Part shown: positions 9,538-17,651 of the stretch, piece after piece
How the letters are laid out: every line of letters begins with the position of its first letter
Numbering within the stretch: the first letter of the stretch is position 1
Assembly (NCBI RefSeq): GCF_045066735.1
Contig: NZ_JBISHH010000026.1
Location: 496,001-560,000 of the forward strand
From: Algibacter sp045066735
Lineage (GTDB): Bacteria; Bacteroidota; Bacteroidia; Flavobacteriales; Flavobacteriaceae
DNA: 64,000 bases
Reading direction: 5' to 3'
Notes under the pieces: model-generated
Seen by the model: only the letters and a program-made list of their open reading frames with translations
Database searches by the model: none
What the model was told of the DNA's origin: nothing
Program-made: the position numbers and the translations under genes

Positions 9538-9567
9538 CAAAAGTATATAAAAATAGGTTGATAGCAG
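9538..9567 (-). promoter_or_regulatory. Candidate promoter of the OmpA-family gene
   Basis: On the minus strand, TACTTTTG (9545-9538) matches the Bacteroidota -7 pattern TAnnTTTG exactly. Nineteen nt upstream is CTG (9567-9565), one mismatch from the -33 TTG. The leader would be roughly 40 nt. The same -7 core with identical flank (CAAAAGTATATAAAA on plus) occurs at 34121-34135. Confidence 0.45.
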
Positions 9568-9597
9568 AGTTATTAACAAAACTTTTACTTATTCTCT

Positions 9598-10584
9598 TTA
9601 ACTTTTGTAATACATGTTCTTATTTACGAAATAATCGATAACTACAGATGTTTTGTTGTAGTAAATAATTTTGTTTTTTGTGGCCTTACGTTGTTTTAAT
9701 AGGCGACTTAAATTGTAGTAATAATTAAAGTGCGCTTTTAGTATGGAGAATGTATGTTTGGGTTTTAATTCGACTAGAAACTTAATTGCTGCAATACCGT
9801 CCAAAACTAAACGAACAAAAATAATAGCTAATATATTGCCTTTTGCATTTTTAGTCACCATAAATAGGCTGTTTCTAAAATTGAGATAGGTTTTTTTTGG
9901 GTTTATGGCATTTAGTGTTGCGCCACCAACGTGATAAACGGAAGATTTACCTACATATTTTATTGGATAACCTTGGTTTTTTGCGCGCCAACATAGGTCT
10001 ATTTCTTCCATGTGTGCGAAGAAATGCGCATCGAAACCATCGAGTTTTTTAAATACTTCACTTTTTATAAAGAGGCAGGCACCGGTAGCCCAGAAAATTT
10101 CGGTGGTGTCGTTGTATTGTCCGTTATCTTTTTCTATGGTATCAAAAATACGGCCTCTACAATAGGGATAGCCATATTTGTCTATAAAACCGCCTGCAGC
10201 TCCGGCATATTCAAAAAAGGCTTTATTTTTATAGTCTAATATTTTTGGTTGAATTATTGCTGTATGTGGGTAAGTATGGAAGGTTTCTACTATAGGAGTT
10301 AACCAATTTTCTGTAACTTCTACATCGCTGTTTAATAAGCAAAACACATCGGCTATTACATGTTGTAAAGCATCGTTATAACCTTTTGCGTAACCGCCAT
10401 TTTCATTATTTTGAATAATTTTAATAGTTGGGTAATGTGTTTTTATAAATGTAATAGAATCATCTGTTGATGCATTGTCGGCCACATAAATATCGGCTTC
10501 TTTAGAATGCGCAATAACCGAAGGTAAAAATTGCTTTAAAAGCTGTGTTCCGTTCCAATTTAGTATAACAATGGCGAGTTTCAA
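9598..10584 (-). CDS. Family 2 glycosyltransferase (rhamnosyltransferase-like)
   Basis: The GT-A fold is visible in the opening VILNWNGTQLLKQFLPSVI, the ADNASTDDS nucleotide-binding loop, the NSDVEVT metal-binding motif near residue 90, and FDAHFFAHMEEIDLCWRAK near 200, where the catalytic acid is expected. The hydrophobic C-terminal part may associate with the membrane. It transfers a sugar from a nucleotide-sugar donor; the acceptor is unknown, most likely a cell-surface glycan. It lies 62 nt downstream of the HSDR_N gene on the same strand. Confidence 0.92.
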   Translation of the reverse strand: MKLAIVILNWNGTQLLKQFLPSVIAHSKEADIYVADNASTDDSITFIKTHYPTIKIIQNNENGGYAKGYNDALQHVIADVFCLLNSDVEVTENWLTPIVETFHTYPHTAIIQPKILDYKNKAFFEYAGAAGGFIDKYGYPYCRGRIFDTIEKDNGQYNDTTEIFWATGACLFIKSEVFKKLDGFDAHFFAHMEEIDLCWRAKNQGYPIKYVGKSSVYHVGGATLNAINPKKTYLNFRNSLFMVTKNAKGNILAIIFVRLVLDGIAAIKFLVELKPKHTFSILKAHFNYYYNLSRLLKQRKATKNKIIYYNKTSVVIDYFVNKNMYYKS

Positions 10585-10646
10585 AAGCTGTTTTATTTAT
10601 ATGTTAAAAAGTAATTTGTTTTATTCTGAACATTTTAAGAGACTGA

Positions 10647-11105
10647 TTATTGCGATTGAGCGCTATATTCTGGAATGTCTTTTAAAAACTGATACCGTTC
10701 ATTTTCGAAATCCATTTGACAATAATAATGATTTAATCCGTTAGTTACCATTAAATAAGTTGCGTTTAATGCAGTATTGTAGCGCGCAATTTGGTCGAAT
10801 GTGGTTTGGTTAATATTTATTTTGGGAGCTTTACATTCAACAATTAAATGTATGGTGCCGTTTGGGTTAAAAATAACAATATCATATCGTTTTTTTAAAT
10901 CGTTAATAGTGAGTTCTTTTTCAACGTTAATTAGAGATATAGGATATTTTTTAAACTCCATTAAATAGAGCACACAATGTTGTCTTACCCATTCTTCGGG
11001 TTGTAAAATCACAAATTTTTTGCGAATGCAATCGAATATAGATACTTTATTTTCGCTATTTTTGAAACGAAATGAAAACTCAGGAAAATTTAATTTTTGT
11101 AACAC
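10647..11105 (-). CDS. HSDR_N-type PD-(D/E)xK nuclease-like protein
   Basis: A small orphan protein resembling the N-terminal domain of type I restriction HsdR subunits, here without helicase or methylase partners. The nuclease core is visible as RYDIVIFNPNGTIHLIVECK: the Asp of RYD, then E-x-K in VECK. I prefer the GTG start at 11105, giving VLQKLNFPEFSFRFK, because related proteins as I remember them begin there. A -7 box matching TAnnTTTG exactly (11131-11124, minus) lies just upstream of it. The frame is open to an ATG at 11144, which would add 13 residues. The function is unknown. Confidence 0.82.
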   Translation of the reverse strand: MLQKLNFPEFSFRFKNSENKVSIFDCIRKKFVILQPEEWVRQHCVLYLMEFKKYPISLINVEKELTINDLKKRYDIVIFNPNGTIHLIVECKAPKININQTTFDQIARYNTALNATYLMVTNGLNHYYCQMDFENERYQFLKDIPEYSAQSQ

Positions 11106-11207
11106 TGAAATTTTAAATTTTTTCAAAGTTAAGCAATTAATCAAGTTTTAAAGACTGCAATTGTTTTTAGGAATTTGAAATTTATAAAATAGGAATTTAT
11201 ACTAGAT

Positions 11208-12212
11208 TTGGACGAAGTAAAGCAAATAGTAACCGATATAAAAAATAAGAACTTAAAACCTATTTACTTTTTAATGGGTGAGGAGCCTTACTATATTGAT
11301 AAAATTTCTGATTTTATTGAAAGCTCTGTTTTAGATGAAGCCGAACGTGGCTTTAATCAAATGGTGTTGTATGGTCGTGATGTGACCATAGATGATATTG
11401 TTGGCCATGCTAAACGTTACCCAATGATGGCAGAACACCAAGTAGTGATTGTAAAAGAAGCTCAAGATTTAGCTCGAAGTATAGAGAAATTGGCCGCATA
11501 TGCCGAAAATCCGCAGCCAACAACTGTTTTAGTATTTAATTATAAGTACAAAAAAATTGATAAGCGTAAAGCACTTTATAAAACGCTTAAAAAAAAGGCT
11601 GTTATTTTTGAAAGTAAAAAACTCTATGACAATCAAGTTGCCGATTGGATAAGACGTGTTCTAGCGCCTCAAAAGTATGAAATAACACCGAAGGCTGCGC
11701 AAATGCTTGTAGAGTTTTTAGGAACAGATTTAAGTAAAATAAATAATGAGTTAGAAAAGCTTCAAATTATTTTACCACAAGGCACTCAAATTACTCCAGA
11801 ACATATTGAGGAAAATATTGGTATTAGTAAAGATTACAATAATTTTGAGTTGAGAAAAGCCGTAGGTGAACGCAATACGGTTAAAGCGTTTAAAATTGTG
11901 CATTATTTTGGAGATAATCCAAAAGATAACCCAATGGTAGTTACAGTATCGTTATTGTTTGCGTTTTTCTCGCAACTATTAACGTTCCATGGGTTAAGTG
12001 ATAAGTCGCCAAGGAGCGTCGCATCTGCGTTGCGTGTTAATCCGTATTTTGTGAACGATTATATTACGGCAGCCAGAAATTTCCCGATGAGAAAGGTGAG
12101 TGGCGTGGTGGCTACATTAAGAGAATTTGATGTAAAAAGTAAAGGTGTTGGTTCTAATTCTGTTCCGCAAGGTGATTTGCTAAAGGAACTTTTAGTGCGC
12201 ATTTTTAGTTAA
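11208..12212 (+). CDS. holA: DNA polymerase III delta subunit (clamp-loader HolA)
   Basis: The 334-aa protein has the AAA+-like fold of the clamp-loader delta subunit. The N-terminus MDEVKQIVTDIKNKNLKPIYF leads into FLMGEEPYYIDKI, the degenerate P-loop region characteristic of delta, and the C-terminal part has the HolA helical domain. Delta opens the beta sliding clamp during loading. The start is TTG; a TAG stop lies six codons upstream and the next ATG (residue 23) would remove the conserved N-terminal strand. It ends 1 nt from the convergent DUF1801 gene, leaving no room for a terminator. Confidence 0.93.
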   Translation: MDEVKQIVTDIKNKNLKPIYFLMGEEPYYIDKISDFIESSVLDEAERGFNQMVLYGRDVTIDDIVGHAKRYPMMAEHQVVIVKEAQDLARSIEKLAAYAENPQPTTVLVFNYKYKKIDKRKALYKTLKKKAVIFESKKLYDNQVADWIRRVLAPQKYEITPKAAQMLVEFLGTDLSKINNELEKLQIILPQGTQITPEHIEENIGISKDYNNFELRKAVGERNTVKAFKIVHYFGDNPKDNPMVVTVSLLFAFFSQLLTFHGLSDKSPRSVASALRVNPYFVNDYITAARNFPMRKVSGVVATLREFDVKSKGVGSNSVPQGDLLKELLVRIFS

Positions 12213-12213
12213 A

Positions 12214-12648
12214 TTATAATCCTAAAAAAGGTAATTGTTTAACTTTGTGATAGGTTAAAGCTACTGCAATACATTGTTTTAACTCGTTTTCGGGTATGGT
12301 ATCATTAAGTTGAAAAATAATAGCACGATGGCCTTCGAACTCAAAACTATCTTTGAACACGATTTTGAATGTTTCAACAAGTTTGCTCGTGCATTTAAAA
12401 TACATGGCGTATTGGTCTGGTTTCTTAGGTTTCCAATCTATTCTAAGGGTACTTCCGTTTTTTGCTAAATAACTAGGCTCTCCCCATTTTAAGGTTTCTT
12501 CAAGTGTGTTGATACTTTCAATGTTGTTCGCAACTTCTAGAATTAGAGATCTAAGATAAAATATTTTGCTTTTAACAAAATCCGGATAGGCGTGGAACAC
12601 TTGCTCCACCCTCGAATCTATTTTTATATCTAACGAGTTAAGCGACAT
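12214..12648 (-). CDS. DUF1801 domain-containing protein
   Basis: The 144-aa protein has the DUF1801 (YdhG-like) pattern: LKWGEPSYLAKNGSTLRIDWK mid-protein, then YAMYFKCTSKLVETFK and a C-terminal segment ending VKQLPFLGL. The molecular function of this fold is unknown. It has no signal peptide or membrane helix, so it is cytoplasmic. It is tail-to-tail with holA. Confidence 0.85.
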   Translation of the reverse strand: MSLNSLDIKIDSRVEQVFHAYPDFVKSKIFYLRSLILEVANNIESINTLEETLKWGEPSYLAKNGSTLRIDWKPKKPDQYAMYFKCTSKLVETFKIVFKDSFEFEGHRAIIFQLNDTIPENELKQCIAVALTYHKVKQLPFLGL

Positions 12649-12716
12649 TTTTATCTTCTTAAATTATAATTACAATAAAGATAGTGTTAATTTAGTTTCT
12701 TAATAAAATTTTATAA

Positions 12717-13382
12717 ATGAATTTAGATATTCACAAAAGTTGGAAACCATATTTAGAACAAGAGTTCAAAAAGGATTATTTTAAAAAGTTAACAACATTT
12801 GTTCTGAAAGAATATAAAGAATCGGTCTGTTTTCCTCCAGAAGATGCTATTTTTAATGCTTTCAATTATTGTCATTTTAATGATGTAAAGGTGGTTATTA
12901 TAGGTCAAGATCCTTATCACGATTATGGCCAAGCTAATGGTTTGTGCTTTTCTGTTGCCGATGGCGTAAAGCATCCGCCGTCATTAATAAATATTTTTAA
13001 GGAAATTGAAACAGATTTGCGTATTCCATATCCGGAAAGTGGTAATTTAGAGCATTGGGCAAAGCAAGGTGTTTTACTTCTAAATGCTACATTAACGGTT
13101 AGAGCCCATGAAGCAGGAAGTCATCAGAAACAAGGGTGGGAAACCTTTACCGATGCCGTAATTAAAACGGTAAGTCATGAAAAGGAAGATGTTATATTCT
13201 TACTTTGGGGAGGTTTCGCAAAAAAGAAGGTGAAATTAATAAATGAGAAAAAGCATTTAGTTTTAACTAGTGGACACCCATCTCCTTTATCTGCAAACAG
13301 AGGGTATTGGTTTGGTAATCAGCATTTTTCAAAAGTCAACGAAGCACTAAAAGCCTTTGGAGAAAAAAGGCTAGATTGGTAA
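12717..13382 (+). CDS. ung: Uracil-DNA glycosylase
   Basis: This family 1 uracil-DNA glycosylase excises uracil from DNA to begin base-excision repair. The catalytic motif GQDPYHDYGQANGLCFS starts at residue 63, with Asp65 the water-activating residue. The uracil-binding LLLNATLTV and the DNA-intercalation loop HPSPLSANRG with its catalytic His follow in order. The 221-aa length is standard. Confidence 0.97.
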   Translation: MNLDIHKSWKPYLEQEFKKDYFKKLTTFVLKEYKESVCFPPEDAIFNAFNYCHFNDVKVVIIGQDPYHDYGQANGLCFSVADGVKHPPSLINIFKEIETDLRIPYPESGNLEHWAKQGVLLLNATLTVRAHEAGSHQKQGWETFTDAVIKTVSHEKEDVIFLLWGGFAKKKVKLINEKKHLVLTSGHPSPLSANRGYWFGNQHFSKVNEALKAFGEKRLDW

Positions 13383-13407
13383 AAATAAAAAGGGAAAATT
13401 AATACAT

Positions 13408-13427
13408 CGCGCTTTGCAAAAAGCGCG
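13408..13427. terminator. GC-rich hairpin between ung and a small gene (possible terminator)
   Basis: A perfect 8-bp GC-rich stem (CGCGCTTT, 13408-13415, with 13420-13427) closes a GCAA tetraloop. It lies 26 nt after ung and 14 nt after the convergent small gene. There is no clean T-run on the plus strand and only loosely T-rich sequence on minus, so termination is uncertain. Confidence 0.4.
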
Positions 13428-13440
13428 GAAAACATTGCTA

Positions 13441-13617
13441 TTAGCTACCTGTTGGTGCAAGTCTTTCGTGCATAGTATCTAACTCTAAATACGGTGCCAA
13501 AATAACTGGTTGTTTATTTACTTTTTTAGTCTTAACTGTTTTGTTACAGCTAAATTTTAAAAGCAATAAATTAACGAATACAAGTAGGGTAAATGTAAGA
13601 GTAATTGTTAAAATCAT
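13441..13617 (-). CDS. Small single-helix membrane protein, 58 aa
   Basis: The frame opens with ATG at 13617 and ends with TAA at 13443-13441. It encodes an N-terminal helix (ILTITLTFTLLVFVNLLLLKFS) followed by CNKTVKTKKVNKQPVI and a Pro/acidic tail ending ERLAPTGS. One membrane anchor with a short charged tail is a plausible real design, and the ending LAPTGS looks like one I have seen in small Flavobacteriaceae proteins. An exact -7 box (TAGTTTTG, minus, 13707-13700) lies upstream. The function is unknown. Confidence 0.62.
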   Translation of the reverse strand: MILTITLTFTLLVFVNLLLLKFSCNKTVKTKKVNKQPVILAPYLELDTMHERLAPTGS

Positions 13618-13794
13618 ATTAATCTGGGTTTAAACGCATTGTAATGTACGAATTATCTTTGTGATTAACAAATTGTACACGTTCCGCTTTTATATGTGAC
13701 AAAACTAATAATTATATCAATATAACCTTACACTTTAAAATCGGGTTTTTACATTTTTGTGATATCCGCAATTTTCACCCGTATAGATTTGACG

Positions 13795-14910
13795 TTAATT
13801 CAAAATTTTGTGATATTTTTTATCAAGTACATTTTTATTCAATGTAATAGAAATCATTTTTAATTTGAAATATGCCTCACTCATGTATATAAAACCGTTA
13901 TTAGCAACACGTTCTGAGTTTTTTCCCCATGAATTCTTCACTTTGTAATACGTGTTTCCATTTTGATCTTTTACTAATCCTGTAATATGCATTAAGTGAT
14001 CGTCTGTGGTATTAAAATTTTCAAATTCTGTTTGTCGGTAAGCTTGCGTAATTTCTTTTTCTGTTACAATTTCTGTCAAGTCCTTTAAATCAACATTAGT
14101 GTCTTCTGGAATTATGGCCATACCAGGCTTTGCCGTAAAAGTACTTTCACTTACATCGCAATCCAAAGCAATAGTGTATCCTTTTTTAAGCGCGTTATTT
14201 GTAATTTTAATCATCTCTTCAATTGGGATATTGTAGAAGCTTCCGTTAGAAAAATTATCAGGAATATTTAAAATGAAACTTGAGTAAAACGGTTGGTGAG
14301 AAAATGATGTAAAGCTCACATAATCATCAGGGTTTATTTTTGTGAATTCTAAAAAGGATTGTGGAGTATATTGTACGCCTTCATAATTAAAAGTTTCAAC
14401 GTTTTTTCCTAAATAAATATCTAAAACAGATTCGGTAACCTGTTTCCATTTTGGAGATAATGGTTTTTTTACGTCCTTATTATATGTGTTTAATAAACCT
14501 CTTAAAACGGTAAGCATTTCAGTATGGTTATGTCTAGTAGCATTTTCTTCAAGACCTGTAAAAGCGAAAGCTGGTACTAAACCATGGTTTTTTACACTAT
14601 TTAAAACATCGTGAGCCAAGCCTCCATCACTAAATTGTGTTTTACCTTGGCGCATAATATAGTTCCATGCCTTAGTTGGGTAGGTGTTTCTCACGGTGTA
14701 CATTTCAGATAAATCAATCTTTTTACCTGTAATCCTTATTATTTCACTCTCTAGAAAAGACGATGTAGAAAAACTCCAACAAGTCCCGGTATTTCCTTGG
14801 CTAATAACATCGGTAGCTTCAAGGTCTATAACTGTTTCAAATTTATACGATTGCGCATTTATAGAAAGGCAAATAAATAGTAAAACGAGTAGTGAAATAT
14901 TATTTTTCAT
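13795..14910 (-). CDS. Exported C1-family (bleomycin hydrolase/PepC-like) cysteine peptidase
   Basis: A signal peptide (ends near SINAQ, residue 20) precedes a papain-fold domain. The catalytic Cys44 sits in QGNTGTCWSFSTSSFLE. The catalytic His is in TDDHLMHITG and the Asn in YKVKNSWG, giving the complete triad in the order of the bleomycin-hydrolase branch. Its 371 aa is shorter than cytosolic PepC. It probably acts on peptides in the periplasm or outside. It is divergent from menB, with a 54-bp intergenic space. Confidence 0.9.
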   Translation of the reverse strand: MKNNISLLVLLFICLSINAQSYKFETVIDLEATDVISQGNTGTCWSFSTSSFLESEIIRITGKKIDLSEMYTVRNTYPTKAWNYIMRQGKTQFSDGGLAHDVLNSVKNHGLVPAFAFTGLEENATRHNHTEMLTVLRGLLNTYNKDVKKPLSPKWKQVTESVLDIYLGKNVETFNYEGVQYTPQSFLEFTKINPDDYVSFTSFSHQPFYSSFILNIPDNFSNGSFYNIPIEEMIKITNNALKKGYTIALDCDVSESTFTAKPGMAIIPEDTNVDLKDLTEIVTEKEITQAYRQTEFENFNTTDDHLMHITGLVKDQNGNTYYKVKNSWGKNSERVANNGFIYMSEAYFKLKMISITLNKNVLDKKYHKILN

Positions 14911-14941
14911 AGGTAATGAAGGGTTTTAATGAAATAAAATT

Positions 14942-14949
14942 TATTTTTG
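14942..14949 (+). promoter_or_regulatory. -7 box candidate upstream of menB
   Basis: TATTTTTG matches TAnnTTTG exactly, 16 nt before the menB ATG at 14965. No good -33 TTG is seen at the right distance. The in-frame TTG at 14947 that would lengthen menB overlaps this box, which argues for the ATG. Confidence 0.35.
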
Positions 14950-14964
14950 GCTAAAATAAAGAAA

Positions 14965-15804
14965 ATGAGTCAAGAAAATTGGGTAACTGTTAAAGAATAC
15001 ACCGATATTACATATAAAAAATGTAATGGTGTTGCGCGAATTGCGTTTAATAGGCCAAATGTGAGAAATGCATTTCGCCCTAAAACAACATCAGAATTGT
15101 ATGATGCCTTATATAATGCCAACGAAGATGTAAATATAGGAGTGGTATTATTATCTGCGGAAGGCCCATCGACTAAAGATGGTGTTTATTCATTTTGTAG
15201 TGGAGGCGATCAAAAAGCACGTGGACATCAAGGTTATGTTGGAGAAGATGGCTATCACCGCTTAAATATATTAGAAGTACAACGTTTAATTCGTTTTATG
15301 CCAAAAGCAGTAATTGCTGTGGTTCCGGGTTGGGCTGTTGGTGGCGGACATAGTTTACACGTGGTTTGCGATTTAACTTTAGCGAGTAAGGAACATGCTA
15401 TTTTCAAACAAACCGATGCTGATGTTACTAGTTTTGATGGTGGTTACGGATCGGCTTATCTAGCCAAAATGGTAGGGCAAAAAAGAGCACGTGAAATTTT
15501 CTTTTTAGGAAGAAACTACTCGGCGAAAGAAGCTTATGATATGGGCATGGTGAATGCTGTTATTCCTCACGATGAATTAGAAAGTACAGCCTATGAGTGG
15601 GCTCAGGAAATATTAGCAAAATCACCTACATCTATTAAAATGTTAAAATTCGCAATGAATTTAACAGACGATGGTATGGTGGGGCAACAAGTGTTTGCTG
15701 GTGAAGCTACACGTTTAGCTTACATGACAGAGGAGGCTACCGAAGGTAGAAATGCCTTTTTAGAAAAACGTAAGCCTAATTTTGAAAAAAAATGGATTCC
15801 ATAA
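14965..15804 (+). CDS. menB: 1,4-dihydroxy-2-naphthoyl-CoA synthase (MenB)
   Basis: A crotonase-fold enzyme that closes the second ring of the naphthoquinone by Dieckmann-type cyclisation of o-succinylbenzoyl-CoA. The sequence shows IAFNRPNVRNAFRP, the oxyanion-hole region FCSGGDQKARG, the GWAVGGGHSLHVVCDL stretch and FDGGYGSAYLAK, all standard for MenB. ATG at 14965 is preferred over the in-frame TTG at 14947. It is the first gene of a menaquinone cluster; menA begins immediately after its stop codon. Confidence 0.95.
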   Translation: MSQENWVTVKEYTDITYKKCNGVARIAFNRPNVRNAFRPKTTSELYDALYNANEDVNIGVVLLSAEGPSTKDGVYSFCSGGDQKARGHQGYVGEDGYHRLNILEVQRLIRFMPKAVIAVVPGWAVGGGHSLHVVCDLTLASKEHAIFKQTDADVTSFDGGYGSAYLAKMVGQKRAREIFFLGRNYSAKEAYDMGMVNAVIPHDELESTAYEWAQEILAKSPTSIKMLKFAMNLTDDGMVGQQVFAGEATRLAYMTEEATEGRNAFLEKRKPNFEKKWIP

Positions 15805-16707
15805 ATGAATAAAACAAAAGTTTGGATTTCTTCCATGCGTTTGCGCACTTTGCCTTTATCTGTTTCAGGAATTATTTTAGCCTCGTTTTTAGCAGCCTAT
15901 CAAGGGGTTTTTAATTGGGTAATTTGTGTGTTCGCTATTTTGTCGACTTTAAGTTTTCAAATCCTATCAAATTTAGCAAACGATTATGGCGATGGTGTAA
16001 AAGGCACGGATAATGATGATAGAATAGGTCCAGAACGTGCCATACAAAGCGGTGTAATATCTCCAAAAGAAATGAAACGGGCCATTACATTAAACGTGGC
16101 AATTTCGGTTGTTTTAGCTTTGCTTACCGTTTATTTTGCATTTGGTAAGGCTAATATTTTACTTGCAGTTGTGTTTTTTGTACTTGGCTTAGCAGCTATA
16201 ATTGCGGCTATAAAATATACTGTTGGCGGTAATGCCTATGGCTATAATGCTATGGGCGATGTTTTTGTATTTCTGTTTTTTGGCCTAGTGAGTGTTATTG
16301 GTGGTTATGTATTGTATGCAAAAACTATAGATTTTGTTGTTGTTTTACCTGCAATGGTAATAGGTTTATTAAGTACGGCGGTACTAAATTTAAATAACAT
16401 GCGAGATATAGAGTCTGATACTAAATCCAACAAAATTACGCTAGCCTTAAAATTAGGAAGCCAAAAAGCTAAAACTTATCATATTGCTCTTGTGGTTTCG
16501 GCAATTTTACTATCCGTTTTATTTGGTGTGCTGTTTTATAGTTCACCTTTTAATTTCATTTTTATTATTGCTTTTATTCCTTTGTTTCTTCATCTTAAAA
16601 AAGTGAATAACACACAAAACCCAAAACATTTTGATCCTGAATTAAAAAAGCTAGCCCTTACAACAGTGCTTTTATCTATTTTGATGGGTTTGGGGCAAGT
16701 GTTGTAA
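15805..16707 (+). CDS. menA: 1,4-dihydroxy-2-naphthoate polyprenyltransferase (MenA)
   Basis: This integral-membrane UbiA-family prenyltransferase has 300 aa and about eight or nine helices. The first Asp-rich motif NLANDYGDGVKGTDNDDR lies near residues 57-74, and the second, LNNMRDIESDTKSNKITLA, near 197-215; together they bind the Mg-prenyl diphosphate. It attaches the polyprenyl tail and releases CO2 to give demethylmenaquinone. The ATG directly abuts the menB TAA, indicating co-translation. Confidence 0.95.
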   Translation: MNKTKVWISSMRLRTLPLSVSGIILASFLAAYQGVFNWVICVFAILSTLSFQILSNLANDYGDGVKGTDNDDRIGPERAIQSGVISPKEMKRAITLNVAISVVLALLTVYFAFGKANILLAVVFFVLGLAAIIAAIKYTVGGNAYGYNAMGDVFVFLFFGLVSVIGGYVLYAKTIDFVVVLPAMVIGLLSTAVLNLNNMRDIESDTKSNKITLALKLGSQKAKTYHIALVVSAILLSVLFGVLFYSSPFNFIFIIAFIPLFLHLKKVNNTQNPKHFDPELKKLALTTVLLSILMGLGQVL

Positions 16708-16749
16708 ATATTTAGTAAATTTAAAGTTCAATTTTATAACTTATTTCGA

Positions 16750-17427
16750 ATGAAAATCACATTTTACGGTCACGCTTGTTTAGGTATTCAAATAGAAGAT
16801 ATTAATATACTTGTCGATCCTTTTATTACAGGAAATGAAAAGGCAACGAATATAGATATTAATACCTTAGAAGCCGATTATATTATGGTAACCCATGCGC
16901 ATCAAGATCATATTCTGGATGTAGAAGCTATTGCTAAACGTACCAATGCTGTAATAATTTCTAATTATGAAATTGTAACGTATTATGGTAATCTTGGTTT
17001 TGAAGGTCACCCTATGAACCATGGTGGACAGTGGGATTTTGAATTCGGAAATGTAAAATATGTAAATGCTATACACACATCGTCTTTTCCTGACGGTGCT
17101 TATGGTGGTCAACCTGGTGGTTTTATTATAGAAGGTGAACATAAAAATATTTATATCGCGGGCGATACGGCTCTTACTTTTGATATGAAATTAATACCGC
17201 TCCAAACTAAGTTAGATCTTGCTATTCTTCCTATTGGAGATAATTTTACTATGGGAATTAGTGATGCTATTTTAGCTAGTGATTTTGTAGAATGTGATAA
17301 GATTTTAGGTTACCATTTTGATACTTTCGGCTATATCGAAATTGATCATGAAGCTGCTAAACGTAAGTTTTTTGAGAAGAATAAAGATTTAATGCTTTTA
17401 GAAATAGGAGAAAGTATTGAGCTTTAG
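16750..17427 (+). CDS. Metallo-beta-lactamase-fold metal-dependent hydrolase (UPF0173 type)
   Basis: The 225-aa MBL-fold protein has metal ligands in VTHAHQDHILD (His49, His51, Asp53, His54), a His in NAIHTSSFPDGA, Asp in YIAGDTAL, and a late His in GYHFDTFGY. Members of this UPF0173 group have no established substrate. It sits between menA and menC, an arrangement that suggests a role tied to quinone synthesis or merely shared expression; this is inference. Confidence 0.9.
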   Translation: MKITFYGHACLGIQIEDINILVDPFITGNEKATNIDINTLEADYIMVTHAHQDHILDVEAIAKRTNAVIISNYEIVTYYGNLGFEGHPMNHGGQWDFEFGNVKYVNAIHTSSFPDGAYGGQPGGFIIEGEHKNIYIAGDTALTFDMKLIPLQTKLDLAILPIGDNFTMGISDAILASDFVECDKILGYHFDTFGYIEIDHEAAKRKFFEKNKDLMLLEIGESIEL

Positions 17428-17613
17428 GTGTTTCTTTTTAACTATTTCTTAATTTGTTATGAACCCTGATTGAATTGATTATTAATTATTTAGTCTATAC
17501 TTTTTAAAGGGGCAAAAGTGATTAATTGTAATATTATACCTCAAATAATTATCATTTTTATAGTAAAAGATTGAACGAACAATCATTCTTATATTTTTAT
17601 TATAATCCTTGTT

Positions 17614-17621
17614 TAGTTTTG
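17614..17621 (+). promoter_or_regulatory. -7 box candidate upstream of menC
   Basis: TAGTTTTG matches TAnnTTTG exactly and lies 30 nt before the preferred menC ATG at 17652. No convincing -33 TTG is present. If real, it excludes the longer TTG-started frame from 17571. Confidence 0.33.
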
Positions 17622-17651
17622 ATGTTCCATAAAATAAATCCTTATTTTAGC

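Noticed and set aside
10647..11144. Restriction-modification system
   Set aside because: Only an HSDR_N-like protein is present; there is no methylase, specificity or helicase subunit nearby.
11203..11210. -7 box TAGATTTG at the holA start
   Set aside because: It overlaps the TTG start codon and has no -33 at a valid distance, so it is most likely chance in AT-rich DNA.
13408..13427. GC-rich hairpin as a copy of the dispersed repeat
   Set aside because: It lacks the GGCTTT and CAATCC-TAACGC end motifs; it is only a short stem-loop.
17571..17651. TTG-started extension of menC
   Set aside because: The extra residues do not resemble MenC and span an exact -7 box; the ATG at 17652 gives a normal-length enzyme.
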